In this document: piece by piece, positions 1 to 7,686 of the stretch | How the letters are laid out: the number at the start of each line of letters is the position of its first letter | Numbering within the stretch: the first letter of the stretch is position 1 | Source of the DNA: an uncultured Candidatus Melainabacteria bacterium | Lineage (GTDB): Bacteria; Cyanobacteriota; Vampirovibrionia; Gastranaerophilales; Gastranaerophilaceae | Reading direction: 5' to 3' | Length of the DNA stretch: 9,534 nucleotides | NCBI GenBank assembly: GCA_934754855.1 | Contig: CAKVJR010000067.1 | Location: forward strand, 1-9,534 | Position numbers and translations under genes: made by a program | Notes under the pieces: generated by a model | Told to the model about the DNA's origin: nothing | Seen by the model: only the letters and a program-made list of their open reading frames with translations | Databases searched by the model: none

Positions 1-468
1 GCTGAAACGTATAAAAAATCCGTGTTCGTCGAAAACGGTATAAAAGATGAATTTAATCAAGACAACCACTCAAAATCCGTCAAAGGCGTTTTGAGAGGTT
101 TGCACTATCAAATGACACCGAAAACTCAGGCTAAATTGGTAAGATGCGTTAAAGGTAAAATTCTCGATGTTGCAGTTGACATAAGAAAAGGCTCAAAAAC
201 GTTTGGAAAATGGGTCAGCAGAGAACTTTCAGAGGAAAATAAGTGTATGCTTTATCTCCCCGAAGGTTTTGCTCACGGATTCGTTGTTTTGAGCGATGAG
301 GCTGAATTTTTGTATAAATGTTCAAATGAATATTCACCCGAACACGACAGAGGCATTCGTTGGAATGACCCTGATATCAACGTAAATTGGGAAATCGATT
401 TTGAACCTAAACTTAGCGAAAAAGACAAAAAACAACCGTTCTTAAAAGACGTGACGGATTTGTTGTAA
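1..468 (+). CDS. rfbC: dTDP-4-dehydrorhamnose 3,5-epimerase, 5'-truncated
   Basis: The product epimerises C3 and C5 of dTDP-4-dehydro-6-deoxy-glucose, the third step of dTDP-L-rhamnose synthesis in the cytoplasm. The frame is open from base 1, so the first GTG at 22 is internal. About 155 residues are present against a usual 180-190, so roughly 25-30 N-terminal residues lie upstream of the window. Family hallmarks are visible: QDNHSKS, then GVLRGLHYQ with the catalytic histidine of the RmlC cupin, a VRCVKGKILDVAVDIRKGS strand pair, and the LPEGFAHGFVVLSD metal-free cupin motif followed by YKCSNEYSPEHDRGIRWNDP. It ends 17 nt before rfbA, with which it is surely co-transcribed. Identification is firm. 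The gene order rfbC-rfbA suggests that rfbB and rfbD lie upstream or elsewhere. Confidence 0.95.
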   Translation, partial: AETYKKSVFVENGIKDEFNQDNHSKSVKGVLRGLHYQMTPKTQAKLVRCVKGKILDVAVDIRKGSKTFGKWVSRELSEENKCMLYLPEGFAHGFVVLSDEAEFLYKCSNEYSPEHDRGIRWNDPDINVNWEIDFEPKLSEKDKKQPFLKDVTDLL

Positions 469-485
469 TTGATGAAAGGATAAAA

Positions 486-1352
<867 letters not shown>

Positions 1353-1371
1353 TTTCAAGGTTAACTTTTTG

Positions 1372-1406
1372 AAAAAACGTCATCATTTTGGTGGCGTTTT
1401 TTTTTT
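1372..1406 (+). terminator. intrinsic terminator after rfbA
   Basis: The arms CGTCATCA (1378-1385) and TGGTGGCG (1389-1396) pair over 8 bp with two or three G-T wobbles around a 3-nt loop. An A6 run before and a T10 run after extend the stem to about 14 bp and supply the U-tract. It ends the rfb operon and separates it from the efflux operon. The A-tract on the left gives it some potential on the other strand, but no minus-strand gene is nearby. Confidence 0.9.
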
Positions 1407-1484
1407 GTAAAAATACAAAATCCCTGAAATTCGTCCATTTACTGACAGAATGTTTCTTTATGTAAAGAATTGTGTTTTTAGTAT

Positions 1485-1515
1485 AGAATATCATTCTGAT
1501 TTAGAATAATATTCT
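1485..1515 (+). promoter_or_regulatory. tandem palindromic operator before the TetR gene
   Basis: Two near-identical 13-bp palindromes are present: AGAATATCATTCT at 1485-1497 and AGAATAATATTCT at 1503-1515. Each is AGAAT-N3-ATTCT, and their centres are 18 bp apart. A shorter related site, AGAATGTTTCT, lies at 1447-1457. The second palindrome ends only 3 bp before the ATG of the TetR-family gene, where a ribosome site would normally lie, and it contains a possible -10 (TAATAT, 1507-1512). TetR-family regulators often bind paired palindromes over their own promoter, so autoregulation of the whole efflux operon is the simplest reading. The binding itself is inferred. I cannot assign a convincing -35 box. 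Confidence 0.72.
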
Positions 1516-1518
1516 GTT

Positions 1519-2097
1519 ATGATAAATTTGAATGAAAAAGTAGATGAATTAAAGAAGCAATACATTTTGCAAACTGCTCATGAGTATTTTAAAAATTACG
1601 GTTATGAGGGGACGCAAATTGATAAAATTGCAAAGGAATTGAGTATAGGCGTTGGAACGATATACGGCTATTTTAAGTCGAAAGAGGGCTTATTTTTGGC
1701 GTGGTTATCGACTATTATTGACGAAGGTTATCAAAAATTATTGGAAGACAGTAAAAATTTGACCGACCCGAAGGAAAAATTGTCGTTGTGCGTTGATTTG
1801 AAGTTCAGATATTTTGAACTCAATAAGTCTGCGATTAAGGGTTATATGAAGAATAATCTTCTTTCTCTCAAAAACATTTCGAGAGGACAGGAACACCCGA
1901 TGATAAAGGTCATTAATAAAATGGCTTGTTATATTGCAGAAATTAAGCCGATGAAAGAGGACGAGGCGATGTTATTTGCACATATTTTTGACAATATCAT
2001 CAGCACATATATCCAATTTTTGTCGGAAGGTGACGATTTTGAAGAAAAGAAAGCGGAGATTTTAAAGAGATTTCTTTGCTTTATGGGGGTAAAATGA
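1519..2097 (+). CDS. TetR/AcrR-family transcriptional regulator of the efflux operon
   Basis: This 192-residue protein matches the size of TetR-family repressors. The N-terminal DNA-binding domain spans about residues 12-60: the first helix has ILQTAHEYFKNYGYEGTQID, and the helix-turn-helix is IDKIAKELSIGVGTIYGYFKSKEGLF, the family signature. The all-helical remainder (about 65-192) is the divergent ligand-binding and dimerisation domain, so the inducer cannot be read. It is the first gene of a five-gene operon and its stop overlaps the next start by 4 nt (ATGA). Two palindromes end just upstream of the start and probably are its operator, so it likely represses itself and the exporter until a substrate binds. 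The ATG at 1519 has no recognisable Shine-Dalgarno sequence. A leaderless transcript or operator-overlapped start is possible, and TTG at 1528 is an equally unsupported alternative. Confidence 0.92.
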   Translation: MINLNEKVDELKKQYILQTAHEYFKNYGYEGTQIDKIAKELSIGVGTIYGYFKSKEGLFLAWLSTIIDEGYQKLLEDSKNLTDPKEKLSLCVDLKFRYFELNKSAIKGYMKNNLLSLKNISRGQEHPMIKVINKMACYIAEIKPMKEDEAMLFAHIFDNIISTYIQFLSEGDDFEEKKAEILKRFLCFMGVK

Positions 2098-3476
2098 AGA
2101 AGTTTTTAGCGATAATGATTTTGCTTTGCTCCTGCAAAAGTGTAATGGCGGCAGAAGTTCAAAAGAGCGTTGTTGACCTTGTTGATTTAAGTTTTGAACA
2201 GGCATATGAACTTATGCTTGAGAATAATAATTCGTTAAAAGCACATAATGAGATTATAAAGCAGGCTAAGTTTGAGAAGAATGCCGCACTTGGTGAATTT
2301 TCGCCAAAAATTGTTATGAATTCAACGTATTTGCATTTTTCAAAAGATATGAATTTGACGACATGCGACAAGATTATGGGTCGCCCTGTTGCAATAACTT
2401 CGCATATTCAAGACAAAAATTTGTTCACATTTGGCGGGGGAGTTGTTTGGAATATTTTTACGGGCGGAAAGTTGCTCTCAAATCACGCTGCCGCAAGGGC
2501 AAAATACGAAGCGTCAAATGCAAAATATCGTGATATTAAGGACGATTTGACGGTTGAATTGGTCAAAAGATATTACGGCTTGAGATTGGCAAGAGATGTT
2601 GCGGAAGTTCGCAGACAAACGGCTGAATGTATTGAAAAGCACGTTAAAGATGCAAGACTTTTGGAAAAAGAGGGCGTGATATCTAAGGCGGAAAGATTGC
2701 ATGCAGAAGTTGCTTATGCAGATGCCGAAAGGGATTATAAGGCATCGCTTCGTGATATTAATATAGTCGAAGAAGGTTTGAAAACGCTTATTAAGGCACA
2801 AGATGTTGACTTGAAAGAGGTCAGAATTGAGCCTGCATCACTGCTTTTTGTTTACGATGAAACGGCGGTTGATGTTGACGCTATGAAAGCAAATGCGTTG
2901 GAGAACAACCCCAAACTTAAACAGTTGGCAGAAAAAAGAAAAATTATGAACGCAAAATATCATGCAAAAGTTGCGGATTATATGCCGACGGTTTCTCTTT
3001 TTGCAATGGATATTGCAGCAGCAAGTAATTTGTCGGAAACGATACCGAGAGGGGCAATCGGCGGCAGTGCAAATATGATTTTGTTTGACGGATTTGCGAG
3101 AACTAACAATGTTCGTGCGGCGAAGGCTGAACGCAAGAGTGTTGACTATGAGATTGAAGATGCAAGATATAACATCGAATGCCTTGTCACAAAACAATAT
3201 CAGGAACTTATGAAGTATAAAGAAAATTATGATTCAGCGGTTAAATCTCTTGAAACGGCTGAAGAATCTTTGAGGGTTGCAAACCTTTCGTTTAAAGAAG
3301 GTTTTGGAACATCATTGCAGGTTACGGACGCCCAAATGATGCTATTAAAGGTTAAAATTGAGCGTTTAAATTCTATTTATAATTACGACGTAACGTTGGC
3401 AGATTTGCTCAAAACGAACGGCGATACTGATGAAATTTTGAATTACATTTCTAATTCAAATAAGGCAAATATGTGA
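2094..3476 (+). CDS. TolC-like outer-membrane efflux protein
   Basis: This is the outer-membrane channel of a tripartite exporter, expected to trimerise into a beta-barrel with a periplasmic alpha-helical tunnel. I chose ATG 2094 over an upstream in-frame TTG at 2076 because GGGGGT sits five bases before it and a signal peptide then begins at once: MKKFLAIMILLCSCKSVMA with likely cleavage after VMA at residue 19. Cys14 within LLCSC could instead act as a lipoprotein cysteine, as in some OprM-type members, but the lipobox is poor. Two OEP repeats are visible. The first runs from LSFEQAYELMLENNNSLKAHNE through FTFGGGVVWNIFTGGKL, and the second from the MKANALENNPKLKQLAEK block through MILFDGFARTNNVRAA to FKEGFGTSLQVTDAQMMLL. 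The 460-residue length is normal. It overlaps the regulator by 4 nt and lies 7 nt before the adaptor gene. Confidence 0.93.
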   Translation: MKKFLAIMILLCSCKSVMAAEVQKSVVDLVDLSFEQAYELMLENNNSLKAHNEIIKQAKFEKNAALGEFSPKIVMNSTYLHFSKDMNLTTCDKIMGRPVAITSHIQDKNLFTFGGGVVWNIFTGGKLLSNHAAARAKYEASNAKYRDIKDDLTVELVKRYYGLRLARDVAEVRRQTAECIEKHVKDARLLEKEGVISKAERLHAEVAYADAERDYKASLRDINIVEEGLKTLIKAQDVDLKEVRIEPASLLFVYDETAVDVDAMKANALENNPKLKQLAEKRKIMNAKYHAKVADYMPTVSLFAMDIAAASNLSETIPRGAIGGSANMILFDGFARTNNVRAAKAERKSVDYEIEDARYNIECLVTKQYQELMKYKENYDSAVKSLETAEESLRVANLSFKEGFGTSLQVTDAQMMLLKVKIERLNSIYNYDVTLADLLKTNGDTDEILNYISNSNKANM

Positions 3477-3483
3477 GGTTGAT

Positions 3484-4425
3484 ATGAAGAAGAAAATTAC
3501 AATCTTGGTTTTAATAATTGTTGCGGCGTTGTTTGCAGGTTGTGGAATGTACGCTTATAATCAGGCAAATACGTTGATTTTGCAGGGTGAAGTTGATACG
3601 AAAACTGTTGATTTGTCATCAAAAGTCGTCGGCAGAGTTTTGAAAATTAACGTTCAAAAAGGCGATACTGTCAAAAAAGGCGATGTGTTGATTGAACTTG
3701 ATACACCGGAAATTAACGCAAAGGCTGAACAGGCAGATGCGATGTTGGCACTTGCAATGGCTCAACAGGCAAAAGTCAATAACGGTACAAGAGAAGAGCA
3801 AATCGGAATGGCTAAAGCAAATTTCGATGTTGCGAAAAAGACTTATGAACGAATGAACCGTTTGCATAATGAGGGTGTCATTCCGACTCAAAAATTAGAT
3901 GAGGCAACCGCAAAATATCAGGCTGCAAAAGAACAATATACAATGCTCGTAAACGGGGCACAAAAGGAAGATAAGATGTCGGCAGCAGCGAATGTGAAAC
4001 GTGCAAGAGGGGCAAATTCAGAGGTTTCTTCGTACTTGAAAGAAAATAAAATTGTATCTCCGATTGACGGCGTTGTGACGGAAATTACGGTCGAAGAGGG
4101 CGAACTCGTTGGTGCAGGCTCTCCGATTGTCACGATTGTCGATAATAATGATTGTTGGATTACGTTTAATCTTCGTGAGGATTTGCTCTCGAAAATCAAA
4201 AACGGTACGGAATTTGAGGTAAATATTCCCGCAGTCGGGGAAAATCCCGTTAAGGTAAAAGTTAATTATATTTCTGTTATGGGTAATTTCGCAAATTGGC
4301 GTGCTACAAAGGCTAAAGGCGATTTTGATATGAAAACATTTGAAGTTCGTGCCGTTCCGACAGAACCTCAAAACGACCTCAGAGCGGGCATGAGTGCAAC
4401 ATTTGATTGGAAAAAATTAAAATAA
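3484..4425 (+). CDS. HlyD/EmrA-family membrane fusion (adaptor) protein
   Basis: This is the periplasmic adaptor that bridges the inner-membrane permeases and the TolC-like channel. Residues 5-20 form a hydrophobic anchor ending in FAGC. Cys20 could be lipidated, although Phe at -3 is unusual, so this may be an uncleaved transmembrane anchor. A split biotinyl-lipoyl domain is visible: DLSSKVVGRVLKINVQKGDTVKKGDVLIELDTPE (about 43-77) and, after an Ala-rich coiled-coil hairpin (about 78-180, AEQADAMLALAMAQQAKV to AAANVKRARG), the second half IVSPIDGVVTEITVEEGELVGAGSPIVTIVD. A beta-barrel region follows to the end (LRAGMSATFDW). The length of 313 residues suits YbhG/YhiI-type adaptors. The start has GAGGT five bases upstream. 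Its stop shares one base with the next start (TAATG), so translation is probably coupled. Confidence 0.93.
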   Translation: MKKKITILVLIIVAALFAGCGMYAYNQANTLILQGEVDTKTVDLSSKVVGRVLKINVQKGDTVKKGDVLIELDTPEINAKAEQADAMLALAMAQQAKVNNGTREEQIGMAKANFDVAKKTYERMNRLHNEGVIPTQKLDEATAKYQAAKEQYTMLVNGAQKEDKMSAAANVKRARGANSEVSSYLKENKIVSPIDGVVTEITVEEGELVGAGSPIVTIVDNNDCWITFNLREDLLSKIKNGTEFEVNIPAVGENPVKVKVNYISVMGNFANWRATKAKGDFDMKTFEVRAVPTEPQNDLRAGMSATFDWKKLK

Positions 4426-5588
4426 TGGCATATTTTGAAGTAGTGAAAAGGGAAATAGAAAGAATTTTTGCTCGCCCGTTAGGGTGGGTTGTTTCCCTTG
4501 TCATACCGCTTTCTATGTGCCTTTTGATGTGTTTGGTTTTTGCGAAAGGAACACCTGTCGATTTGCCGATTGGAGTCTATAATGCGGACCATTCGGAACT
4601 TTCGAGGGTTTTTGTCAGAAATTTGAACACATTACAATCTTGCAAAGTTAAATATCAGGTAACGAGTTTTAAAGAGGGACAAGACTTGTTGACCGAGGGT
4701 AAAATCTACGGATTTATTGCAATTCCGAAGAATTTTCAGCGTGATATTTATCGCTTAAAACAACCGCAATTGATGTATTACTATAATAATCAGCGGATTT
4801 TAATCGGCGGAATTATCACAAAAGACGTCAGTGCAATGTTGCAAAGTATGGTTGTCGGGCTTGATGCGAAAATTCGCAATAAAAAAGGAATGCCAATGGA
4901 AATGGCTATTGCTCAGGCGAACCCGATTGCAATTGTTGACCATATTAATTCAAACCCTTATTTTAATTACCTTTATTTTCTTGCGTTGATTGCGTTTGGA
5001 CATATTTTGCAAATCAATATGGTTATGATATCGGTTTATGCTATCGGAACCGAGTTTAAATACGGAACGACAAAAGAATGGCTTAATGTCGCTGATAATT
5101 CAATATTGACGGCAGTTTTAGGTAAATGGACACCGTATATGCTGATATTTTTGTCAGTTTTGGCAATTTTGGCATTTGTGTATTATGGACTTTTCGGCGT
5201 TTTGTTTGGTGGAAATGTACTGATGGCGGTTATTTCGTCTATAATTTTTATGATTTCCTGTTTTGCTGTCGGCATTATTTTTATTTCAATAAACGGAAAT
5301 TTCAGATATTGCCTGAGCAATTCAGCGTTTTATGTCGCAATGGGTTTTGCGTTTGCGGGAGTAACTTTCCCTGCAATGTCAATGCCTTTGTTTGCAAAGA
5401 TTTACGGCTCTATAATGCCGTTATTTTATTGGATTCAAATTATGCTTGATCAGACATTTAGAAATTTCCCTGTTGTGTATGATTTGAAACATTTGCTCGG
5501 AATGATTATCCTTGCTATGCTTGGATTTTTGGCATTGTTTAGACTAAAAAAACTTGCTCTCGACGAAAAAAGGTGGTATCAGGAATGA
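4425..5588 (+). CDS. ABC-2 type transporter permease, first of pair
   Basis: This inner-membrane subunit of 387 residues has the YhhJ/YbhR-like architecture: a cytoplasmic N-terminus (VVKREIERIFARPLGW), a first membrane helix at about 20-40, a large extracytoplasmic domain to about residue 185, then five further hydrophobic segments from YFLALIAFGHILQI to IILAMLGFLALF. The middle has the ABC-2 pattern EFKYGTTKEWL. I start it at the ATG whose A is the last base of the adaptor stop. An in-frame TTG 18 bases earlier would put a charged extension before it and lies inside the adaptor gene. It is paralogous to the next gene: both carry a VRNL..GKI.GF..IPK.FQ.DIYR block in the same place. No ATP-binding motifs are present. 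It ends with an ATGA overlap into the second permease. Confidence 0.9.
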   Translation: MAYFEVVKREIERIFARPLGWVVSLVIPLSMCLLMCLVFAKGTPVDLPIGVYNADHSELSRVFVRNLNTLQSCKVKYQVTSFKEGQDLLTEGKIYGFIAIPKNFQRDIYRLKQPQLMYYYNNQRILIGGIITKDVSAMLQSMVVGLDAKIRNKKGMPMEMAIAQANPIAIVDHINSNPYFNYLYFLALIAFGHILQINMVMISVYAIGTEFKYGTTKEWLNVADNSILTAVLGKWTPYMLIFLSVLAILAFVYYGLFGVLFGGNVLMAVISSIIFMISCFAVGIIFISINGNFRYCLSNSAFYVAMGFAFAGVTFPAMSMPLFAKIYGSIMPLFYWIQIMLDQTFRNFPVVYDLKHLLGMIILAMLGFLALFRLKKLALDEKRWYQE

Positions 5589-6733
5589 AAAAGTTTTTCG
5601 ATATCGTTAAAAATGAATTTAAAACCTTTCTTAATGACCAAGGCGTTATTTTGGTAATGGTCATCGGGGTTATTTTCTATTCGTTGTTTTATGCGGTTCC
5701 CTACGCAAATGAGGTGGTTAAGGAAGTCCCGTTCGGAGTTGTTGATTTTGACCAAACTTCGATTTCAAGAGAATTTGTCAGAAATCTTGATGTAACGGAT
5801 TATGTTAATGTCGTTGAAAAAGTTTCAAGTTTGAATGAGGCTGAGAAAAAATTTCATGAGGGCAAAATTTCGGGCTTTGCTATAATTCCGAAGGATTTTC
5901 AAAAAGATATTTATCGTGGAAAGCAAGTCAATTTGTCACTTTACGTCGATTCTGCCTATATGATTATTTATAAGGCAATTTATACGGGTGTTATGCAAAC
6001 TGCACTTGAAATGGGGACAAGGGTTGAAATCGGACGGCTTGTCAAAATGGGCGTGCCGAAACAAACGGCAATTGCTTTGAAACAGCCTTTTCAGTTTGTT
6101 CAGATTCCTTTGTATAACCCTGCAGGCGGGTATGAAACTTATGTTTATCCTGTTATTTTGATTATGATTTTGCATCAAACACTAATAGTGGCATTCGGCA
6201 TGTTGCAAGGAACTCGGAACGAAAAACGAATAAGATTTTGCAAAAATGATAAAGATATTCCGTTTATTTTGTTTGCAAGAGCAACTTTTTATGTTCTGTT
6301 ATACCTGTTGTACGGTGCGTTTATTTTCCTGATTTGCCCCGCATTGTGCCGATATCCGATGAGTTATAATGTGTTGCCACTATTTGTGTTATACACCTTA
6401 ATGCTTTATTCTGCGGTATTTTTTGCACAAGTTCTTTCGTATTGTTTCAGAACGAGGGAGTCATCTTTGATGATTTTGGTTGTAACCTCGCTTGTCTTTA
6501 TATTTCTTCCAGGGTTAATTTGGCCGAAAGAATCTATCCCTCAATTGATTAATTTGGGGGCAATGTTTGTTCCTGCAACTTCTGCAATTGAGGGGATTAC
6601 GAAAGTTAATGTCCAAGGTGCAATGTTTTCGCAAATAACGGGAAATGCTTTGTGGCTGTTGTTCTTGACTGCATTTTATTTCGTTTCCGCAATTTTTGTC
6701 ACGAAAAAATTGAATAAGGAATTTAAAAACTAA
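5585..6733 (+). CDS. ABC-2 type transporter permease, second of pair
   Basis: A 382-residue inner-membrane protein and paralogue of the preceding one. It has a short cytoplasmic start (KKFFDIVKNEFKTFLNDQG), a first helix over VILVMVIGVIFYSLFYAV, an extracytoplasmic domain with VPFGVVDFDQTSISREFVRNLD and GKISGFAIIPKDFQKDIYRGKQ, then helices from VILIMILHQTLIVAFGM through ILVVTSLVFIFLPGLIWP to LWLLFLTAFYFVSAIFVTKKL. The GLIWPKESIP segment resembles the ABC2_membrane_3 C-terminal region. The start overlaps the previous stop (ATGA), with AGGTGG eight bases upstream. A GTG at 5573 in the same frame is an unlikely earlier start. It is the last gene of the operon and is followed by a hairpin terminator. 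The two permeases probably form a heterodimer. Function as a drug or lipid exporter is inferred, and the substrate is unknown. Confidence 0.9.
   Translation: MKKFFDIVKNEFKTFLNDQGVILVMVIGVIFYSLFYAVPYANEVVKEVPFGVVDFDQTSISREFVRNLDVTDYVNVVEKVSSLNEAEKKFHEGKISGFAIIPKDFQKDIYRGKQVNLSLYVDSAYMIIYKAIYTGVMQTALEMGTRVEIGRLVKMGVPKQTAIALKQPFQFVQIPLYNPAGGYETYVYPVILIMILHQTLIVAFGMLQGTRNEKRIRFCKNDKDIPFILFARATFYVLLYLLYGAFIFLICPALCRYPMSYNVLPLFVLYTLMLYSAVFFAQVLSYCFRTRESSLMILVVTSLVFIFLPGLIWPKESIPQLINLGAMFVPATSAIEGITKVNVQGAMFSQITGNALWLLFLTAFYFVSAIFVTKKLNKEFKN
6180..6190. repeat. palindrome CACTAATAGTG, copy 1
   Basis: A perfect 5-1-5 palindrome inside the second permease gene, where it encodes the aCA CTA ATA GTG codons (Thr-Leu-Ile-Val). 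It is the first of three exact copies in 3.3 kb. Confidence 0.7.
6378..6388. repeat. palindrome variant CACTATTTGTG
   Basis: It matches the reverse complement form CACTATTAGTG with one mismatch. It lies in the second permease gene in the same codon phase as the exact copies (Pro-Leu-Phe-Val). Its sequence CACTATTTGTGTT is the exact complement of the variant found at 9169-9181. Confidence 0.45.
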
Positions 6734-6756
6734 AAACTAAAAAAGATGTTGTGACG

Positions 6757-6794
6757 GTCGTCTTGGGGATTTTTCTTCAAGACGGCTTTTTTTT
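6757..6794 (+). terminator. intrinsic terminator after the efflux operon
   Basis: Arms at 6757-6765 (containing CGTCTTG) and 6778-6786 (containing CAAGACG) pair over 9 bp with one G-T wobble and a 12-nt loop, followed by T8 at 6787-6794. It ends the five-gene plus-strand operon. The minus-strand gene converges on it. On that strand the A-rich stretch at 6731-6744 is 13 nt from the stem, so bidirectional use is possible but weaker. Confidence 0.9.
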
Positions 6795-6802
6795 GAATAT
6801 TA

Positions 6803-7606
6803 TTAATGCTCGGGAGCGTCAGTAAACTCTTGCGGTTCAGGAATTTCAGGCTCAGGATATTGTTGTTCTCTTTGTCTTACTTCTTCGATGGGAACGAGCG
6901 GAGGTTCTTCAAATTGTTGAGGTTGTTCGGCAAAAGTCGGTTCCTCTTCTTGGCTTTCTTGCTGTTCTTCTTCTGTGTTTTCTTCTTCCGTAGGTTCGGG
7001 GGTTTGTGTGTATGCACCGTCTTCGTTGTCATTAGGTATGTTCATAAGTGCATTTTCATTCGTCATAGACGGATTAATTTGAATTGCATCATTGATACTC
7101 CATAAAAGATTGCCCATAAAAACGACAAATATAAACAATACCACTAATAGTGTTATTGCACTCGGTGTAAGTTTTTTGCCCTCAGGAGTTTCAATTATTA
7201 AACTGTTTTTCAAATCTGTAAAGAAATCGCTGACTTCTTCTTTGAGGGTTTCTTCCTGTTCTTCATCATCTTCTTCGGTAGTTGAAGAATCGAGTTCGTC
7301 AGTGTTATTTTCATCAGTTTCTTCCGAAAGTAATGAAGACGGTTTTTCTGTGTCTTCATCGTAACTTTCCTCTGAAACTTGGGTTTTTATTGTCAAATCC
7401 ACAGATTCTTCCGTGTTAATTTTTTCGGGAGTTTCTGTATTTTTTGTATTTTTAACGGTATTTTCTTGCAATGAAACATTTTCCTCAAACTTTTCGTCGT
7501 TTGTCAGATTATCATTTTCAGAGTTGTCATCGTTCAATTTTGCACCGCAAAATCTGCAAAAATTTTGATTTTCTTGATATTCTTTACCGCAATTAGGACA
7601 GTACAT
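6803..7606 (-). CDS. zinc-ribbon, single-pass membrane protein with acidic arms
   Basis: I do not recognise a named family beyond the N-terminal zinc ribbon: MYCPNCGKEYQENQNFCRFCGAKL gives Cys3, Cys6, Cys17 and Cys20 in two CxxC pairs, as in the zinc-ribbon domains heading many bacterial membrane proteins. Residues about 25-135 are low-complexity and strongly acidic (Asp, Glu, Ser, Thr, Asn), including an EEDDEEQEE run. A membrane helix follows at about 148-170 (ITLLVVLFIFVVFMGNLLW), preceded by two lysines, which predicts the ribbon inside and the C-terminus outside. Residues 175-267 are rich in Glu, Pro and Gln and end in repeated PEPEIPEPQE units, suggesting an extended periplasmic or wall-spanning arm. 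The start is supported by GAGGG four bases upstream. The role is unknown; a scaffold or signalling anchor is a guess. The gene is convergent with the efflux operon. Confidence 0.85.
   Translation of the reverse strand: MYCPNCGKEYQENQNFCRFCGAKLNDDNSENDNLTNDEKFEENVSLQENTVKNTKNTETPEKINTEESVDLTIKTQVSEESYDEDTEKPSSLLSEETDENNTDELDSSTTEEDDEEQEETLKEEVSDFFTDLKNSLIIETPEGKKLTPSAITLLVVLFIFVVFMGNLLWSINDAIQINPSMTNENALMNIPNDNEDGAYTQTPEPTEEENTEEEQQESQEEEPTFAEQPQQFEEPPLVPIEEVRQREQQYPEPEIPEPQEFTDAPEH
7142..7152. repeat. palindrome CACTAATAGTG, copy 2
   Basis: An exact copy at the membrane-helix codons of the minus-strand zinc-ribbon gene, read there as aCA CTA TTA GTG (Thr-Leu-Leu-Val). The flanks extend the palindrome to ATAC-N11-GTAT with one mismatch, and the sequence on one side (TGTTATTGCA) is shared with copy 3. 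Confidence 0.7.
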
Positions 7607-7627
7607 TTTACCCTCATTTCCATTTTC

Positions 7628-7636
7628 ATAATATCA
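7628..7636 (-). promoter_or_regulatory. possible extended -10 promoter of the zinc-ribbon gene
   Basis: On the minus strand the bases read TGATATTAT, an extended -10 (TGn plus TATTAT, five of six matches). It would start transcription near 7621, about 15 nt before the ATG and just ahead of the GAGGG site. No good -35 is seen. The surrounding 7620-7680 is very AT-rich, so a chance match is possible, and the gene may also receive read-through from the upstream HpcH-like gene. Confidence 0.35.
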
Positions 7637-7686
7637 TATTTATTAAAAAAATACATATATTACGAGAAATTAACAGAATTAGAAAA

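Noticed and set aside
2076..2093. Upstream TTG start for the TolC-like gene
   Set aside because: It would precede the signal peptide with MLYGGK and bury the GGGGGT ribosome site. ATG 2094 is better.
7092..7364. Ser-rich plus-strand reading frame opposite the zinc-ribbon gene
   Set aside because: The poly-Ser run is the antisense of the Glu/Asp codons of the real gene. There is no ribosome site and no plausible protein.
7620..7686. Terminator between the HpcH-like and zinc-ribbon genes
   Set aside because: Only weak AT-only pairing (GAAAT/ATTTC) is seen, without a GC stem, so I cannot support one.
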